Counted from the first letter of the stretch, positions 15,543 through 21,728 are shown. The stretch is 22,974 nucleotides of DNA from Clostridiaceae bacterium UBA6085 (GCA_002428605.1 DIXH01000101.1:1-22974), one strand, 5' to 3'. Numbers and translations: made by a program. Notes: generated from the letters alone by a model not told the origin.

Positions 15543-16584
15543 GGATATCCCCTCCTTTGTTTATATGATTCCTGAAGTCATCCATGATGCAGTGGGGTAT
15601 GCTCATGTCCATCATCGTCAGGAGCCCTGGCGGCGATGACAGGACCTGCGGAATTATGTTGACTGCAGATGCGATCGTGCCTATTCCGCCCGGGGTCTCA
15701 GGCCTTATCACAACATGAAGGTCCGGATCCCCATAAATGTCAATGAAGTCTCCGGTCTCTATCCCCTCAAGCTCCGGCCTGACCTGCTGAGGATGCTCAA
15801 GGATGATGACTGGAACGCCGTTCCTGTAGGCCACCGCAGAGTGGCTGCAGCCCGCTGTCATGCCGGGCATTATATGGACAAGGTCTGTCCTTCTCTCAAC
15901 AGTGGACATTATCGGCTCCCTTGTCTCAATGATCTCGTCATATTCAAGCCCGATTGCATCAGCTATCATCGGTATTGACTGCAGGAATCCCACATGTCCG
16001 TGTACCCTTCCATCTTTCACTCCTTCAAGGAATTCCACCTCAGAGAGTCCGACCCCCTGCTCCTCCATAACTGTCCTGCCATATGGCGACAGGTCATTGA
16101 CCCTTCTTGCTTTTATCTGTCTTACGCTTCTAGTCCCGTAGGTCAGCGCGGCAATGAGGGAGTCCAGGACAAAGCCTGGATTGACACCTGTCCCGAGAAC
16201 CGTAATGCCCATCTCTTTGGCAAGGCTGTCTAACTTCTTTGACAGCTCAGGTTCAGTCCGGAACGGATATGCCATCTCTTCCGCAATCGTTATGACATCT
16301 GCGCCATATCTTGCACAAAGTCCTATTTCATCTGCAACTCCCCTGACATAGGAGCTAATCGAAAGTATGACCACATCAGGTCTCGTTTCAGCAAGGACCT
16401 TCTCAGCATCGTTCTCTACCCTTATTCCAACCGGGCTGTCAAACCCCAGAAGCTCACCAATGTCCTTCCCGACGCCTGTTCTCCTCCCGATTGCACCGAC
16501 TACTTCAATGCCCTTCTTTTTCAGGAGCATATCCAGGATACCCTTGCCCATGTTCCCTACGCCCCATCCAACCACTTTGACCAT
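15505..16584 (-). CDS. ord: 2,4-diaminopentanoate dehydrogenase
   Basis: I start this 359-aa protein at the ATG ending at 16584 (MVKVVGWGVGNMGKGIL) because AGAGGTGA lies about 7 nt before it; an in-frame GTG-ATG four and five codons upstream overlaps that Shine-Dalgarno. The N-terminal Rossmann fold has GWGVGNMG (GxGxxG, residues 8-13). The downstream VLGTGVNPGFVLDSL and EEQGVGLSEVEF are typical of the dihydrodipicolinate reductase-like 2,4-DAP dehydrogenase group. It oxidatively deaminates 2,4-diaminopentanoate to 2-amino-4-oxopentanoate, releasing ammonia and NAD(P)H. It is the first gene of the operon, although it encodes the third enzyme of the pathway. Confidence 0.94.
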   Translation of the reverse strand: MVKVVGWGVGNMGKGILDMLLKKKGIEVVGAIGRRTGVGKDIGELLGFDSPVGIRVENDAEKVLAETRPDVVILSISSYVRGVADEIGLCARYGADVITIAEEMAYPFRTEPELSKKLDSLAKEMGITVLGTGVNPGFVLDSLIAALTYGTRSVRQIKARRVNDLSPYGRTVMEEQGVGLSEVEFLEGVKDGRVHGHVGFLQSIPMIADAIGLEYDEIIETREPIMSTVERRTDLVHIMPGMTAGCSHSAVAYRNGVPVIILEHPQQVRPELEGIETGDFIDIYGDPDLHVVIRPETPGGIGTIASAVNIIPQVLSSPPGLLTMMDMSIPHCIMDDFRNHINKGGDIREGTKGDLGKDT

Positions 16585-16618
16585 TATAAACATCACCTCT
16601 ATCTGATTAAGTAACTAA

Positions 16619-16649
16619 ATTATATATCTAACCTATTATCTTTATGCAA
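16619..16649 (-). promoter_or_regulatory. Candidate promoter for the ornithine operon
   Basis: On the minus strand TTGCAT (16649-16644) precedes TATATA (16626-16621, 17-nt spacer) or TATAAT (16624-16619, 19-nt spacer), about 35-40 nt upstream of the ord start. The gap to the divergent DedA gene is 247 nt and AT-rich; I saw no cobalamin riboswitch in it. Confidence 0.5.
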
Positions 16650-16831
16650 TGTAAACCTTTTATTCATCTAATTTAAGCATATCAAATGCGCTGATGTTTT
16701 GTAACCCCCTGTGGTGATTGAACAAGCATCTCCCAAACTTTATTTTTCGCAATTGTTTACCAATTAGTAAGATTTGGTTCAGACAAATCCCCGATTATTG
16801 CGATACATTTAGATAAAGGGTTTGGAGGTGT

Positions 16832-17491
16832 ATGATGAACTGGATCTATGAGGCGATAGGATATGTTTCGAACCTGGACACCCACATAGCTGAGCTCATC
16901 TTGAATATCGGTCCTTATGCCTATCTGGTCCTTTTTGTGATGATCTTCATGGAGACCGGTGGTGTCGTTACTGCGTTCCTACCCGGCGATTCCCTTCTTG
17001 TCGCGGCGGGTGCATTCGCTGCAAGAGGTGACCTTTATCTTCCGATCCTCATCATCGGCTTCATTGCTGCAACAATTCTTGGTGATCTGCTCAACTTTCA
17101 GATCGGGAGATATTTTGGCGGAAGGTATGATGCAGCAACTTTCCACAGGTTCATCAGGCATGAAGACTGGGAGAGGGCAAAAAACTTCTATAAGCACAAG
17201 GGAAGGCGCTCATTCCTGATCTCCAGGTTCGTACCTGTTGCCAGAGGCCTTAATCCTTTCGTGGCCGGCTTCACCCGCGTCGAATACAGGGATATTGCCG
17301 CATTCAACATCACAGGCAACATTATCTGGGCCACATTCTACTCGCTTATCGGGTTCCTGTTCGGAAACATTGAAGCAGTTCAGGACAAGTTTCATATTCT
17401 CATACTTATAATCCTGGGGATTTCGATGGTACCAGCCACTGTCTTCATGGTTCGCAGAAGGATGGAGGGACTATGGAAACCCAGGGAATAG
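16832..17491 (+). CDS. DedA family (VTT domain) membrane protein
   Basis: This 219-aa polytopic inner-membrane protein has the DedA/SNARE-associated (VTT) domain. Glu41 is followed by FLPGDSLL at 49-56, GDLLNFQIGRYFG lies at about 84-96, and the conserved basic signature SRFVPVARGLNPFVAGF is at about 131-147. There are four or five hydrophobic stretches and a basic C-terminal tail (RRRMEGLWKPRE). DedA proteins include lipid scramblases/flippases for undecaprenyl phosphate or phosphatidylethanolamine and affect membrane homeostasis; the substrate here is unknown. GGAGG is 3 nt before the first of two consecutive ATGs, so the second ATG may be used. It is transcribed alone, divergent from ord. 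Confidence 0.92.
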   Translation: MMNWIYEAIGYVSNLDTHIAELILNIGPYAYLVLFVMIFMETGGVVTAFLPGDSLLVAAGAFAARGDLYLPILIIGFIAATILGDLLNFQIGRYFGGRYDAATFHRFIRHEDWERAKNFYKHKGRRSFLISRFVPVARGLNPFVAGFTRVEYRDIAAFNITGNIIWATFYSLIGFLFGNIEAVQDKFHILILIILGISMVPATVFMVRRRMEGLWKPRE

Positions 17492-17495
17492 AAAA

Positions 17496-17515
17496 GGGAT
17501 GCATTTCAGCATCCC
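17496..17515 (-). terminator. Intrinsic terminator between converging DedA and VOC genes
   Basis: GGGATGC / GCATCCC form a 7-bp stem with a 6-nt loop. On the minus strand it is followed by TTTTCTATT, making a good terminator for the VOC gene. It starts 4 nt after the DedA stop and may also serve that gene despite an A-rich plus-strand 3' side. Confidence 0.75.
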
Positions 17516-17522
17516 AAAATAT

Positions 17523-17903
17523 CTAGCAGGTTATTTCAATCATGTTGCCCTCAGGGTCAAGGAAAACCGACTCATAATACCCGTCTCCCGTAGTCCTCGG
17601 ACCATCCCTGTGTATAAGTCCCGAAGCAGCCATTCTCTCAGTCATCTCGTCAACCGCTTCCCTACTCCCTACATCAAAGGCAATATGTGCATATCCTGTG
17701 GCTCCGGCTGCGGGGACACCAGCAATGTCGACCCTTCTCATGAGCTCTATGCTCGTTTCTCCATCAAGCCTTAGAAAATACGATTCAAAGCCCTTCTTAT
17801 CATTGACATATTTTTCATTTGCTGTGCCCTTGAAATATGTGCAGTAGAAATCCTTCATCACCTCAATGTCTCTTGTCCAGATCGCGACATGAGCTATCTT
17901 CAT
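17523..17903 (-). CDS. VOC superfamily (glyoxalase-like) protein
   Basis: This 126-aa single-module vicinal oxygen chelate protein has two beta-alpha-beta-beta-beta halves: MKIAHVAIWTRDIEVMKDFY and YAHIAFDVGSREAVDEM, ending YYESVFLDPEGNMIEI. Putative metal ligands at the usual places are His5, Glu53, His73 and Glu123, so an active metal site is plausible. Small VOC proteins of this type include lactoylglutathione lyase, fosfomycin-modifying and bleomycin-binding proteins, but no specific one is recognised here. GAGGGGTGG precedes the ATG. It is transcribed alone and convergent with the DedA gene. Confidence 0.9.
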   Translation of the reverse strand: MKIAHVAIWTRDIEVMKDFYCTYFKGTANEKYVNDKKGFESYFLRLDGETSIELMRRVDIAGVPAAGATGYAHIAFDVGSREAVDEMTERMAASGLIHRDGPRTTGDGYYESVFLDPEGNMIEITC

Positions 17904-17978
17904 TTTATCTCCACCCCTCTTGCCTTTTCCTTCATATTACACCCTTGATGCCTTATAAGAAATCTTAAAGGTTGCTTG

Positions 17979-17987
17979 TGTTATAAT
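17979..17987 (+). promoter_or_regulatory. Extended -10 promoter for lgt
   Basis: TGTTATAAT (TG at 17979-17980, TATAAT at 17982-17987) is a perfect extended -10 with no convincing -35, 27 nt before the lgt start. Confidence 0.6.
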
Positions 17988-18014
17988 TGAACAAAAAACA
18001 ACACGAGGTGAAAT

Positions 18015-18794
18015 ATGAACCCTGTCGCATTTGATATTTTCGGAATCGATATCGCCTGGTATGGCGTAATGATAACAATTGGAGTCCTTGCTGCACTCGC
18101 AGCTACCTGGTTCAACACGAAGAGAGGTCTGAAGGAAACGGATTTTGACCACATAACGGATGCTTTCCTTTACGCGTTCCCCATAGCGCTGATAGGCGCA
18201 AGGCTTTACTACGTCATTTTCGAGTGGGACCAGTACAAAGGAGACCTTCTTAAGATACTTGATGTAAGAGGTGGAGGACTTGCCATTCACGGCGGACTCA
18301 TAGGAGCTGCAATAGGAGTTCTTATCTATAAGGCAGTCCACAAGAAGACTCTGAGCTATGTACTCAAGATGGCTGATGCGGCTGTAGTGACAATACCTCT
18401 TGCCCAGGCAATCGGAAGATGGGGAAACTTCTTCAACCAGGAAGCCCACGGCGGACCTGTGACCCAGGAATTCATATCCATGTTCCCTGAGTTCATCCAG
18501 AAGGGTATGCTGATTGGAGGTACATATTACCATCCCACATTCCTTTATGAGAGCATATGGAACCTTCTGGTCTTTGCATTACTTATGTATCTTTATGGAA
18601 AGAAGAAGCAGGGCGCTGACGGCAGCCTCATCTACTGGTATATGATCCTGTACTCCATTGGCAGATTCGCCGTTGAAGGACTAAGGACTGACAGCCTGAT
18701 GTTCCTCGGACTGAGGCAGGCACAGATAATCTCGCTGCTGGCGATTGCATTCGGAATAGTCATGCTTTTGGTCACAAAAAAGAAGAGGGCATAG
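18015..18794 (+). CDS. lgt: Prolipoprotein diacylglyceryl transferase
   Basis: This 259-aa polytopic membrane enzyme transfers diacylglyceryl from phosphatidylglycerol to the lipobox cysteine of prolipoproteins. The Lgt signature GRWGNFFNQEAHGG is at about 134-147 and contains Arg135, Asn138 and Glu143, which correspond by spacing to E. coli Arg143, Asn146 and Glu151. GGGLAIHGG carries the key His92, and GRFAVEGLRTD carries Arg217 and Arg224. The start MNPVAFDIFGIDIAWYG with GAGGTG about 6 nt upstream is typical. It is a single-gene unit with its own promoter and terminator. LivK, with its lipobox Cys22, would be one of its substrates. Confidence 0.97.
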   Translation: MNPVAFDIFGIDIAWYGVMITIGVLAALAATWFNTKRGLKETDFDHITDAFLYAFPIALIGARLYYVIFEWDQYKGDLLKILDVRGGGLAIHGGLIGAAIGVLIYKAVHKKTLSYVLKMADAAVVTIPLAQAIGRWGNFFNQEAHGGPVTQEFISMFPEFIQKGMLIGGTYYHPTFLYESIWNLLVFALLMYLYGKKKQGADGSLIYWYMILYSIGRFAVEGLRTDSLMFLGLRQAQIISLLAIAFGIVMLLVTKKKRA

Positions 18795-18816
18795 AATCTA
18801 TAATTTAATGAAATAA

Positions 18817-18880
18817 GTGCGGGGTATAAAGAAAATCCTAAGTCTGCTGACTGAAAAATTTTCATTACACCCCGCACATT
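18817..18880 (+). terminator. Long structured hairpin/terminator after lgt
   Basis: GTGCGGGGTATA (18817-18828) pairs with TACACCCCGCAC (18866-18877) with one mismatch, followed by ATTTTATT. Inside it GAAAAT/ATTTTC and AGTC-TGCT-GACT can form nested stems, giving an unusually long imperfect hairpin of about 61 nt. It ends 6 nt before the tRNA promoter. Confidence 0.7.
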
Positions 18881-18883
18881 TTA

Positions 18884-18912
18884 TTGACATCCCAGTCCCA
18901 TTATTATACAAT
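18884..18912 (+). promoter_or_regulatory. Promoter of the tRNA-Arg gene
   Basis: TTGACA (18884-18889), 17-nt spacer, TACAAT (18907-18912): a near-consensus sigma-A promoter starting 42 nt before the tRNA, so the transcript would begin a few bases 5' of the mature tRNA. Confidence 0.85.
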
Positions 18913-18925
18913 AGCTTTTGTACCC

Positions 18926-19000
18926 GCCCTCATAGTTCAATGGATAGAATAAGTCCCTCCTAAGGATTAGATGTGGGTTCGATTCCCGCTGAGGGTACCA
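18926..19000 (+). tRNA. tRNA-Arg (anticodon CCU)
   Basis: This 75-nt cloverleaf has acceptor strands GCCCTCA and TGAGGGT (one G-U pair), the anticodon stem AGTCC/GGATT around the loop CTCCTAA giving anticodon CCT (reads AGG), and a T arm with GGTTCGATTCC. The 3' CCA is encoded at 18998-19000. A dedicated promoter lies directly upstream and an intrinsic terminator directly downstream, so it is a single-gene unit. No integrase or repeated 3' end was seen nearby. Confidence 0.95.
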
Positions 19001-19003
19001 TGG

Positions 19004-19040
19004 ACAAAACCCCTTGATTTCAAGGGGTTTTGTTGTTTTT
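19004..19040 (+). terminator. Intrinsic terminator of tRNA-Arg
   Basis: A 12-bp stem (ACAAAACCCCTT with AAGGGGTTTTGT, loop GATTTC) is followed by TGTTTTT. It starts 3 nt after the CCA end. It could also terminate the converging rubredoxin transcript. Confidence 0.9.
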
Positions 19041-19060
19041 ACATTTCTTTTAGGTCTTGT

Positions 19061-19222
19061 CTACTCTTCTGGCTCAAAATCACTTTTCGGCGCCTGACAA
19101 AGAGGACATACCCAGTCATCAGGAAGATCTTCGAAGGAAGTCCCCGGCTTTATGCCGTTATCAGGGTCCCCAACCTTCGGATCATAGATATAGCCACAAA
19201 CCATGCAAACATAGCCTTTCAT
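19061..19222 (-). CDS. Rubredoxin
   Basis: This 53-aa protein begins MKGYVCMVCGYIYDP and ends DFEPEE. Cys6-x2-Cys9-Gly and Cys39-Pro-Leu-Cys42 are the four ligands of a mononuclear Fe(Cys)4 centre, with the family blocks GDPDNGIKPGT and FEDLPDDWVCP between them. It is a small cytoplasmic electron carrier that commonly feeds rubrerythrin, superoxide reductase or flavodiiron proteins in anaerobes. One departure from the usual CPxCG is Gln43 after the second cysteine pair. The start has AGAGGTGA about 5 nt upstream. A near-consensus promoter and a Fur/PerR-like box lie upstream. It is shorter than 60 codons and easily missed. Confidence 0.96.
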   Translation of the reverse strand: MKGYVCMVCGYIYDPKVGDPDNGIKPGTSFEDLPDDWVCPLCQAPKSDFEPEE

Positions 19223-19257
19223 AAAGGTCACCTCTCATCTTCAATTGATATGACATC

Positions 19258-19286
19258 ATTATATTCCTATAAAAAAGCATATACAA
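19258..19286 (-). promoter_or_regulatory. Promoter of the rubredoxin gene
   Basis: On the minus strand TTGTAT (19286-19281), 17-nt spacer, TATAAT (19263-19258), ending about 35 nt before the rubredoxin ATG. A GATAATCATT-type box abuts the -35 at 19288-19302. Confidence 0.8.
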
Positions 19287-19287
19287 T

Positions 19288-19302
19288 GGATAATCATTCT
19301 CG
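19288..19302. promoter_or_regulatory. Fur/PerR-like operator box, rubredoxin side
   Basis: GGATAATCATTCTCG resembles the 7-1-7 Fur consensus TGATAATNATTATCA and starts 1 nt upstream of the rubredoxin -35. It shares the exact 10-mer GATAATCATT with the box at 19358-19372. Motif-based inference; the cognate regulator (Fur, PerR, Zur or other) cannot be assigned. Confidence 0.5.
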
Positions 19303-19357
19303 AATGAATTCTTAACATTAAGTTAACCATTTGCTAATCTGAAAAGACTACTTTCCT

Positions 19358-19372
19358 TGATAATCATTAAAC
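19358..19372. promoter_or_regulatory. Fur/PerR-like operator box, DUF6132 side
   Basis: TGATAATCATTAAAC matches the Fur-type consensus TGATAATNATTATCA in 12 of its 14 defined positions and ends 5 nt before the -35 of the rightward promoter. It is the second copy of the GATAATCATT motif, 70 bp from the first. Confidence 0.55.
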
Positions 19373-19377
19373 AATTA

Positions 19378-19406
19378 TTGACACCCTATGCATCGTTGCG
19401 TATAAT
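19378..19406 (+). promoter_or_regulatory. Consensus sigma-A promoter for the DUF6132/Fe-S operon
   Basis: TTGACA (19378-19383), exactly 17 nt, TATAAT (19401-19406): a perfect match to both hexamers. Transcription would start near 19413, at the base of a small hairpin (ATCGTCC/GGGCGAT, 19413-19430). Confidence 0.9.
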
Positions 19407-19485
19407 TCAAGTATCGTCCCCAAGGGCGATTGAGCATATCAGAATAAAATTATCCAAAAAATCCAAACTACAGGGAGTGAAAAAA

Positions 19486-19641
19486 ATGATATTAAGATAC
19501 ATTACCGGCCCGATTATAGGTGGAGTCCTGGGATTCCTTTACTACAAAATTGTAGGCTGCAAAACCGGGAGCTGTCCGATAACATCAAGCCCTACAAGGT
19601 CAATAATCTACGGGGCTGTTATGGGATTGATTCTGGCATAA
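19486..19641 (+). CDS. Small membrane protein, DUF6132-like
   Basis: This 51-aa protein (MILRYITGPIIGGVLGFLYY) starts at the ATG at 19486, 8 nt after GGGAG. The frame is open further upstream but without a ribosome-binding site. It has two short hydrophobic glycine-rich segments around a conserved-looking VGCKTGSCPITSSP turn with Cys25 and Cys30. I recognise this pattern (YYxxVGCxxGxCPITSxP) as that of DUF6132 proteins, whose function is unknown. The paired cysteines could be a redox or sulfur-binding site (inference). It is first in an operon with a NapH-like protein 24 nt downstream. Confidence 0.85.
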   Translation: MILRYITGPIIGGVLGFLYYKIVGCKTGSCPITSSPTRSIIYGAVMGLILA

Positions 19642-19665
19642 CAAAAGAAAAACAGAGGTGACAAC

Positions 19666-20259
19666 TTGCGTAACAACAAATATCTTTATCTAGCCACTGT
19701 CGCGTTTTTTGCACTTGGCATTATAAACATCCATTTTTCATTACTCGGAACCATATGCATGGTTCTGCCATTTGCCCTGGCATACAGGGACAAGAAGAAA
19801 ACCTGGTGTACCGGATACTGTCCGAGAGCCAGCCTTTTCACAACTCTGGGTAAATTCAAAAAGAAAACCACAAGAAAGATACCCAGATTCATCCTTAACG
19901 GTGACCTCAAGAAGATCATTCTTGTATACTTCACCATAAGCCTATTTTTCGTGACCATGTCTACAATAAGGGTTGCTGCAGGCAAGATGATGCCCATACT
20001 TTACCCTAGGTTCATGATAGTAATACCTATACCCATTCAATTCCCTCAGCTTTTTAGCATAGAAGGGTTAGCCCCATGGCTGACGCATCTGTCATTTCGG
20101 ATGTACTCCATGATGATGACTACTACAACGTTCGGCCTTATCCTGGGAGCACTTTACAGGCCCAGGACCTGGTGTACAGTGTGTCCCGTATCGACCATAT
20201 CGGACATGATTATAGTCGATGGAAAAAAACCAAATGCTTCACTTAAGAAGAGTGCCTGA
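19666..20259 (+). CDS. NapH/NosR-like membrane protein with two cysteine half-motifs
   Basis: This 197-aa polytopic membrane protein starts at a TTG (RNNKYLYLATVAFFALG) preceded by AGAGGTG 6 nt upstream. It has about four hydrophobic segments. Cytoplasmic-type cysteine motifs are WC-TGY-CPRASLF (Cys48, Cys52) and WC-TV-CPVSTISD (Cys170, Cys173). The paired CxxxCP/CxxCP arrangement resembles the membrane halves of NapH, NosR and CcoG/RdxA-type electron-transfer proteins. The usual C-terminal 2x[4Fe-4S] ferredoxin domain is missing, because the protein ends 24 residues after the second motif. It may carry one shared cluster or act in thiol/quinol electron transfer (inference). It is in an operon with the DUF6132-like gene. 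Confidence 0.8.
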   Translation: MRNNKYLYLATVAFFALGIINIHFSLLGTICMVLPFALAYRDKKKTWCTGYCPRASLFTTLGKFKKKTTRKIPRFILNGDLKKIILVYFTISLFFVTMSTIRVAAGKMMPILYPRFMIVIPIPIQFPQLFSIEGLAPWLTHLSFRMYSMMMTTTTFGLILGALYRPRTWCTVCPVSTISDMIIVDGKKPNASLKKSA

Positions 20260-20307
20260 TTTATCCATGGTTTTTCATCATATTTACCGAAGAATTTCAT
20301 CAATTAT

Positions 20308-20337
20308 TTCAGATGCTGTTAATATTTGGGTTATAAT
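20308..20337 (+). promoter_or_regulatory. Candidate promoter of the second DedA gene
   Basis: TTCAGA (20308-20313), 18-nt spacer, TATAAT (20332-20337), about 46 nt before the start codon. The -35 is weak. Confidence 0.55.
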
Positions 20338-20383
20338 ATGTGGGTATGGCTTTTGAGCCTAATATTATAGCGAGGTACACATA

Positions 20384-20995
20384 ATGCAATCTTATATCAT
20401 TGAGATCATGGAAAAATTCGGATACATAGGTACATTTTTACTGATATTGCTCGAAAATGTATTCCCTCCCATTCCTTCCGAAGTCATACTTACCTTCGGA
20501 GGCTTTATGACCACAAGCACAAGCATGACGGTCATTGGAACTATAATCGCCGCTACGATCGGAAGCCTTCTTGGAGCCGTAATCCTCTACTATATCGGTC
20601 ACATCCTGAACAGGGAGAGGCTTGATGTCATAGTAACAAAGTATGGTCACATATTAAGGCTTAAGTTATCAGACCTCGACAAGGCTGATGCGTGGTTTGA
20701 CAAATATGGTTACCGTACGATCTTCTTCTGCAGGATGGTGCCCATATTAAGAAGCCTTATATCAATCCCTGCAGGAATGGCTGAGATGAAATTCAACCTA
20801 TTCCTTCTATACACCACACTCGGTACCCTCATATGGAATACAGCACTTGTAACTGCAGGTGCAATGCTAGGTGAAAACTGGGAAAAGGTGCTCGAGTTCA
20901 TGGACGTCTACAGCAACGTGGCATATGGAGCAATATTCATTGCCATTGCAGGATTCATCGGATACAAGATTTACAGCGGCAGGAAAGCCGCATAG
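20384..20995 (+). CDS. DedA family (VTT domain) membrane protein, second paralogue
   Basis: This 203-aa membrane protein has the DedA signatures ENVFPPIPSEVIL at about 24-36, YYIGHILNRERLD at about 69-81, and CRMVPILRSLISIPAG at about 116-131, which contains the conserved arginines. It ends in a basic tail (KIYSGRKAA). The N-terminal motif (E-x4-P-x-P-S-E) is the canonical DedA/YngC form, unlike the LPGDS form of the first DedA in this window, so they belong to different subgroups. A lipid flippase or membrane-homeostasis role is likely for the family; the substrate is unknown. GAGGT lies 7 nt before the ATG. Monocistronic. Confidence 0.93.
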   Translation: MQSYIIEIMEKFGYIGTFLLILLENVFPPIPSEVILTFGGFMTTSTSMTVIGTIIAATIGSLLGAVILYYIGHILNRERLDVIVTKYGHILRLKLSDLDKADAWFDKYGYRTIFFCRMVPILRSLISIPAGMAEMKFNLFLLYTTLGTLIWNTALVTAGAMLGENWEKVLEFMDVYSNVAYGAIFIAIAGFIGYKIYSGRKAA

Positions 20996-21025
20996 AAAAA
21001 TCCTGGGTTTTAAACCCAGGATTTT
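20996..21025. terminator. Bidirectional intrinsic terminator
   Basis: AAAAATCCTGGGTTT and AAACCCAGGATTTTT are exact inverted repeats between the converging DedA gene (stop at 20995) and the 222-aa minus-strand gene (stop at 21028). T-runs follow the GC stem on both strands. Confidence 0.92.
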
Positions 21026-21027
21026 TT

Positions 21028-21696
21028 TCATTTGTCATCATGTGAATACGCAAGTTCACTAACCGGCTTTTCAGATGCCTTACCGATCTCAACCATCTGA
21101 TCCAATGTATAGCCTATCATCATGAACAATGATTTCAGCCACTCATGGTCAAGTATTTCACCGACTACCTTATATGAGACCTTGCTCATCGTGACATTAT
21201 CCTTTTTTGTGAACAGCCCTTTGATGTCTTCAATCTCCAGCAGTCCATTTCCTATATTCCCAGTAATTATATTGCTGAACTTTTCGTTCTTGAACAGGGC
21301 AATTGTCTTATCTTCATCATTGCTCTTAATCTTATAATTTTTGTCAAATTCGGGATTACCAATTTCAATGTCCTGGCCACCGAATATCTTCATAGCCTTT
21401 GAAATCCCACTTTCCCTGTGTATATTCAGGCTATAGTCGCTCTTCTTAACAAATGGAGCAACTATTCTTGTATAGTGTGTTACCGTATCATTACCAATCC
21501 TATTGCGGTTATCATGGTCGTTATGGTTATTCTCTGTATACATATCCATTTCGATTTCCCAGTTCTTGTAGGTTACTACAACCTTAGGACCACCCTTTAG
21601 CATACCTCGATCAATGAATTGAGCACCCATCTCCTCGCTTAGAAGCTTCCAGCTTTCTGCCCTGTCCTTTCCTGTCAGTTTACTGAATAGACCCAT
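21028..21696 (-). CDS. Hypothetical protein, 222 aa
   Basis: I do not recognise a named family with confidence. The protein (MGLFSKLTGKDRAESWKLLSEE) is soluble, with no signal peptide or membrane span. It has a hydrophilic Asn/Asp/His-rich stretch at about 55-68 (NNHNDHDNRNR). A central NPEFDKNYKIKSNDEDK segment resembles the turn seen in several uncharacterised bacterial proteins of unknown function. The C-terminal part has a hydrophobic helix LKSLFMMIGYTLDQMVEIG. AGGAGGTGG lies 4 nt before the ATG, making translation very likely. It has its own terminator and probably its own promoter. It is somewhat more AT-rich than the metabolic operons. Confidence 0.8.
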   Translation of the reverse strand: MGLFSKLTGKDRAESWKLLSEEMGAQFIDRGMLKGGPKVVVTYKNWEIEMDMYTENNHNDHDNRNRIGNDTVTHYTRIVAPFVKKSDYSLNIHRESGISKAMKIFGGQDIEIGNPEFDKNYKIKSNDEDKTIALFKNEKFSNIITGNIGNGLLEIEDIKGLFTKKDNVTMSKVSYKVVGEILDHEWLKSLFMMIGYTLDQMVEIGKASEKPVSELAYSHDDK

Positions 21697-21722
21697 GATT
21701 CCACCTCCTCATCTTTGTCTCC

Positions 21723-21728
21723 ATTATA
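21723..21728 (-). promoter_or_regulatory. Possible -10 element for the 222-aa protein gene
   Basis: TATAAT on the minus strand (in GGTATATAATGG) lies 26 nt before the start codon. No good -35 is placed 16-18 nt upstream; a second TATAAT occurs about 20 nt further upstream. Low confidence. Confidence 0.35.

Noticed and set aside
16585..16831. Cobalamin riboswitch controlling the B12-dependent ornithine operon
   Set aside because: The leader upstream of ord is too short and AT-rich, and I see no B12-box-like conserved segment.
17937..18533. 198-aa minus-strand open frame over lgt
   Set aside because: It overlaps the catalytic core of lgt, is Ser/Tyr/Cys-rich, and has no homology pattern; lgt on the plus strand explains the region.
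18632..18877. 81-aa minus-strand open frame at the 3' end of lgt
   Set aside because: It runs through the lgt 3' end and its terminator hairpin and has no ribosome-binding site.
18926..19000. tRNA-Arg as an integration site for a mobile element
   Set aside because: No integrase, no duplicated tRNA 3' end and no compositional change downstream; the tRNA is followed directly by its terminator and a rubredoxin gene.
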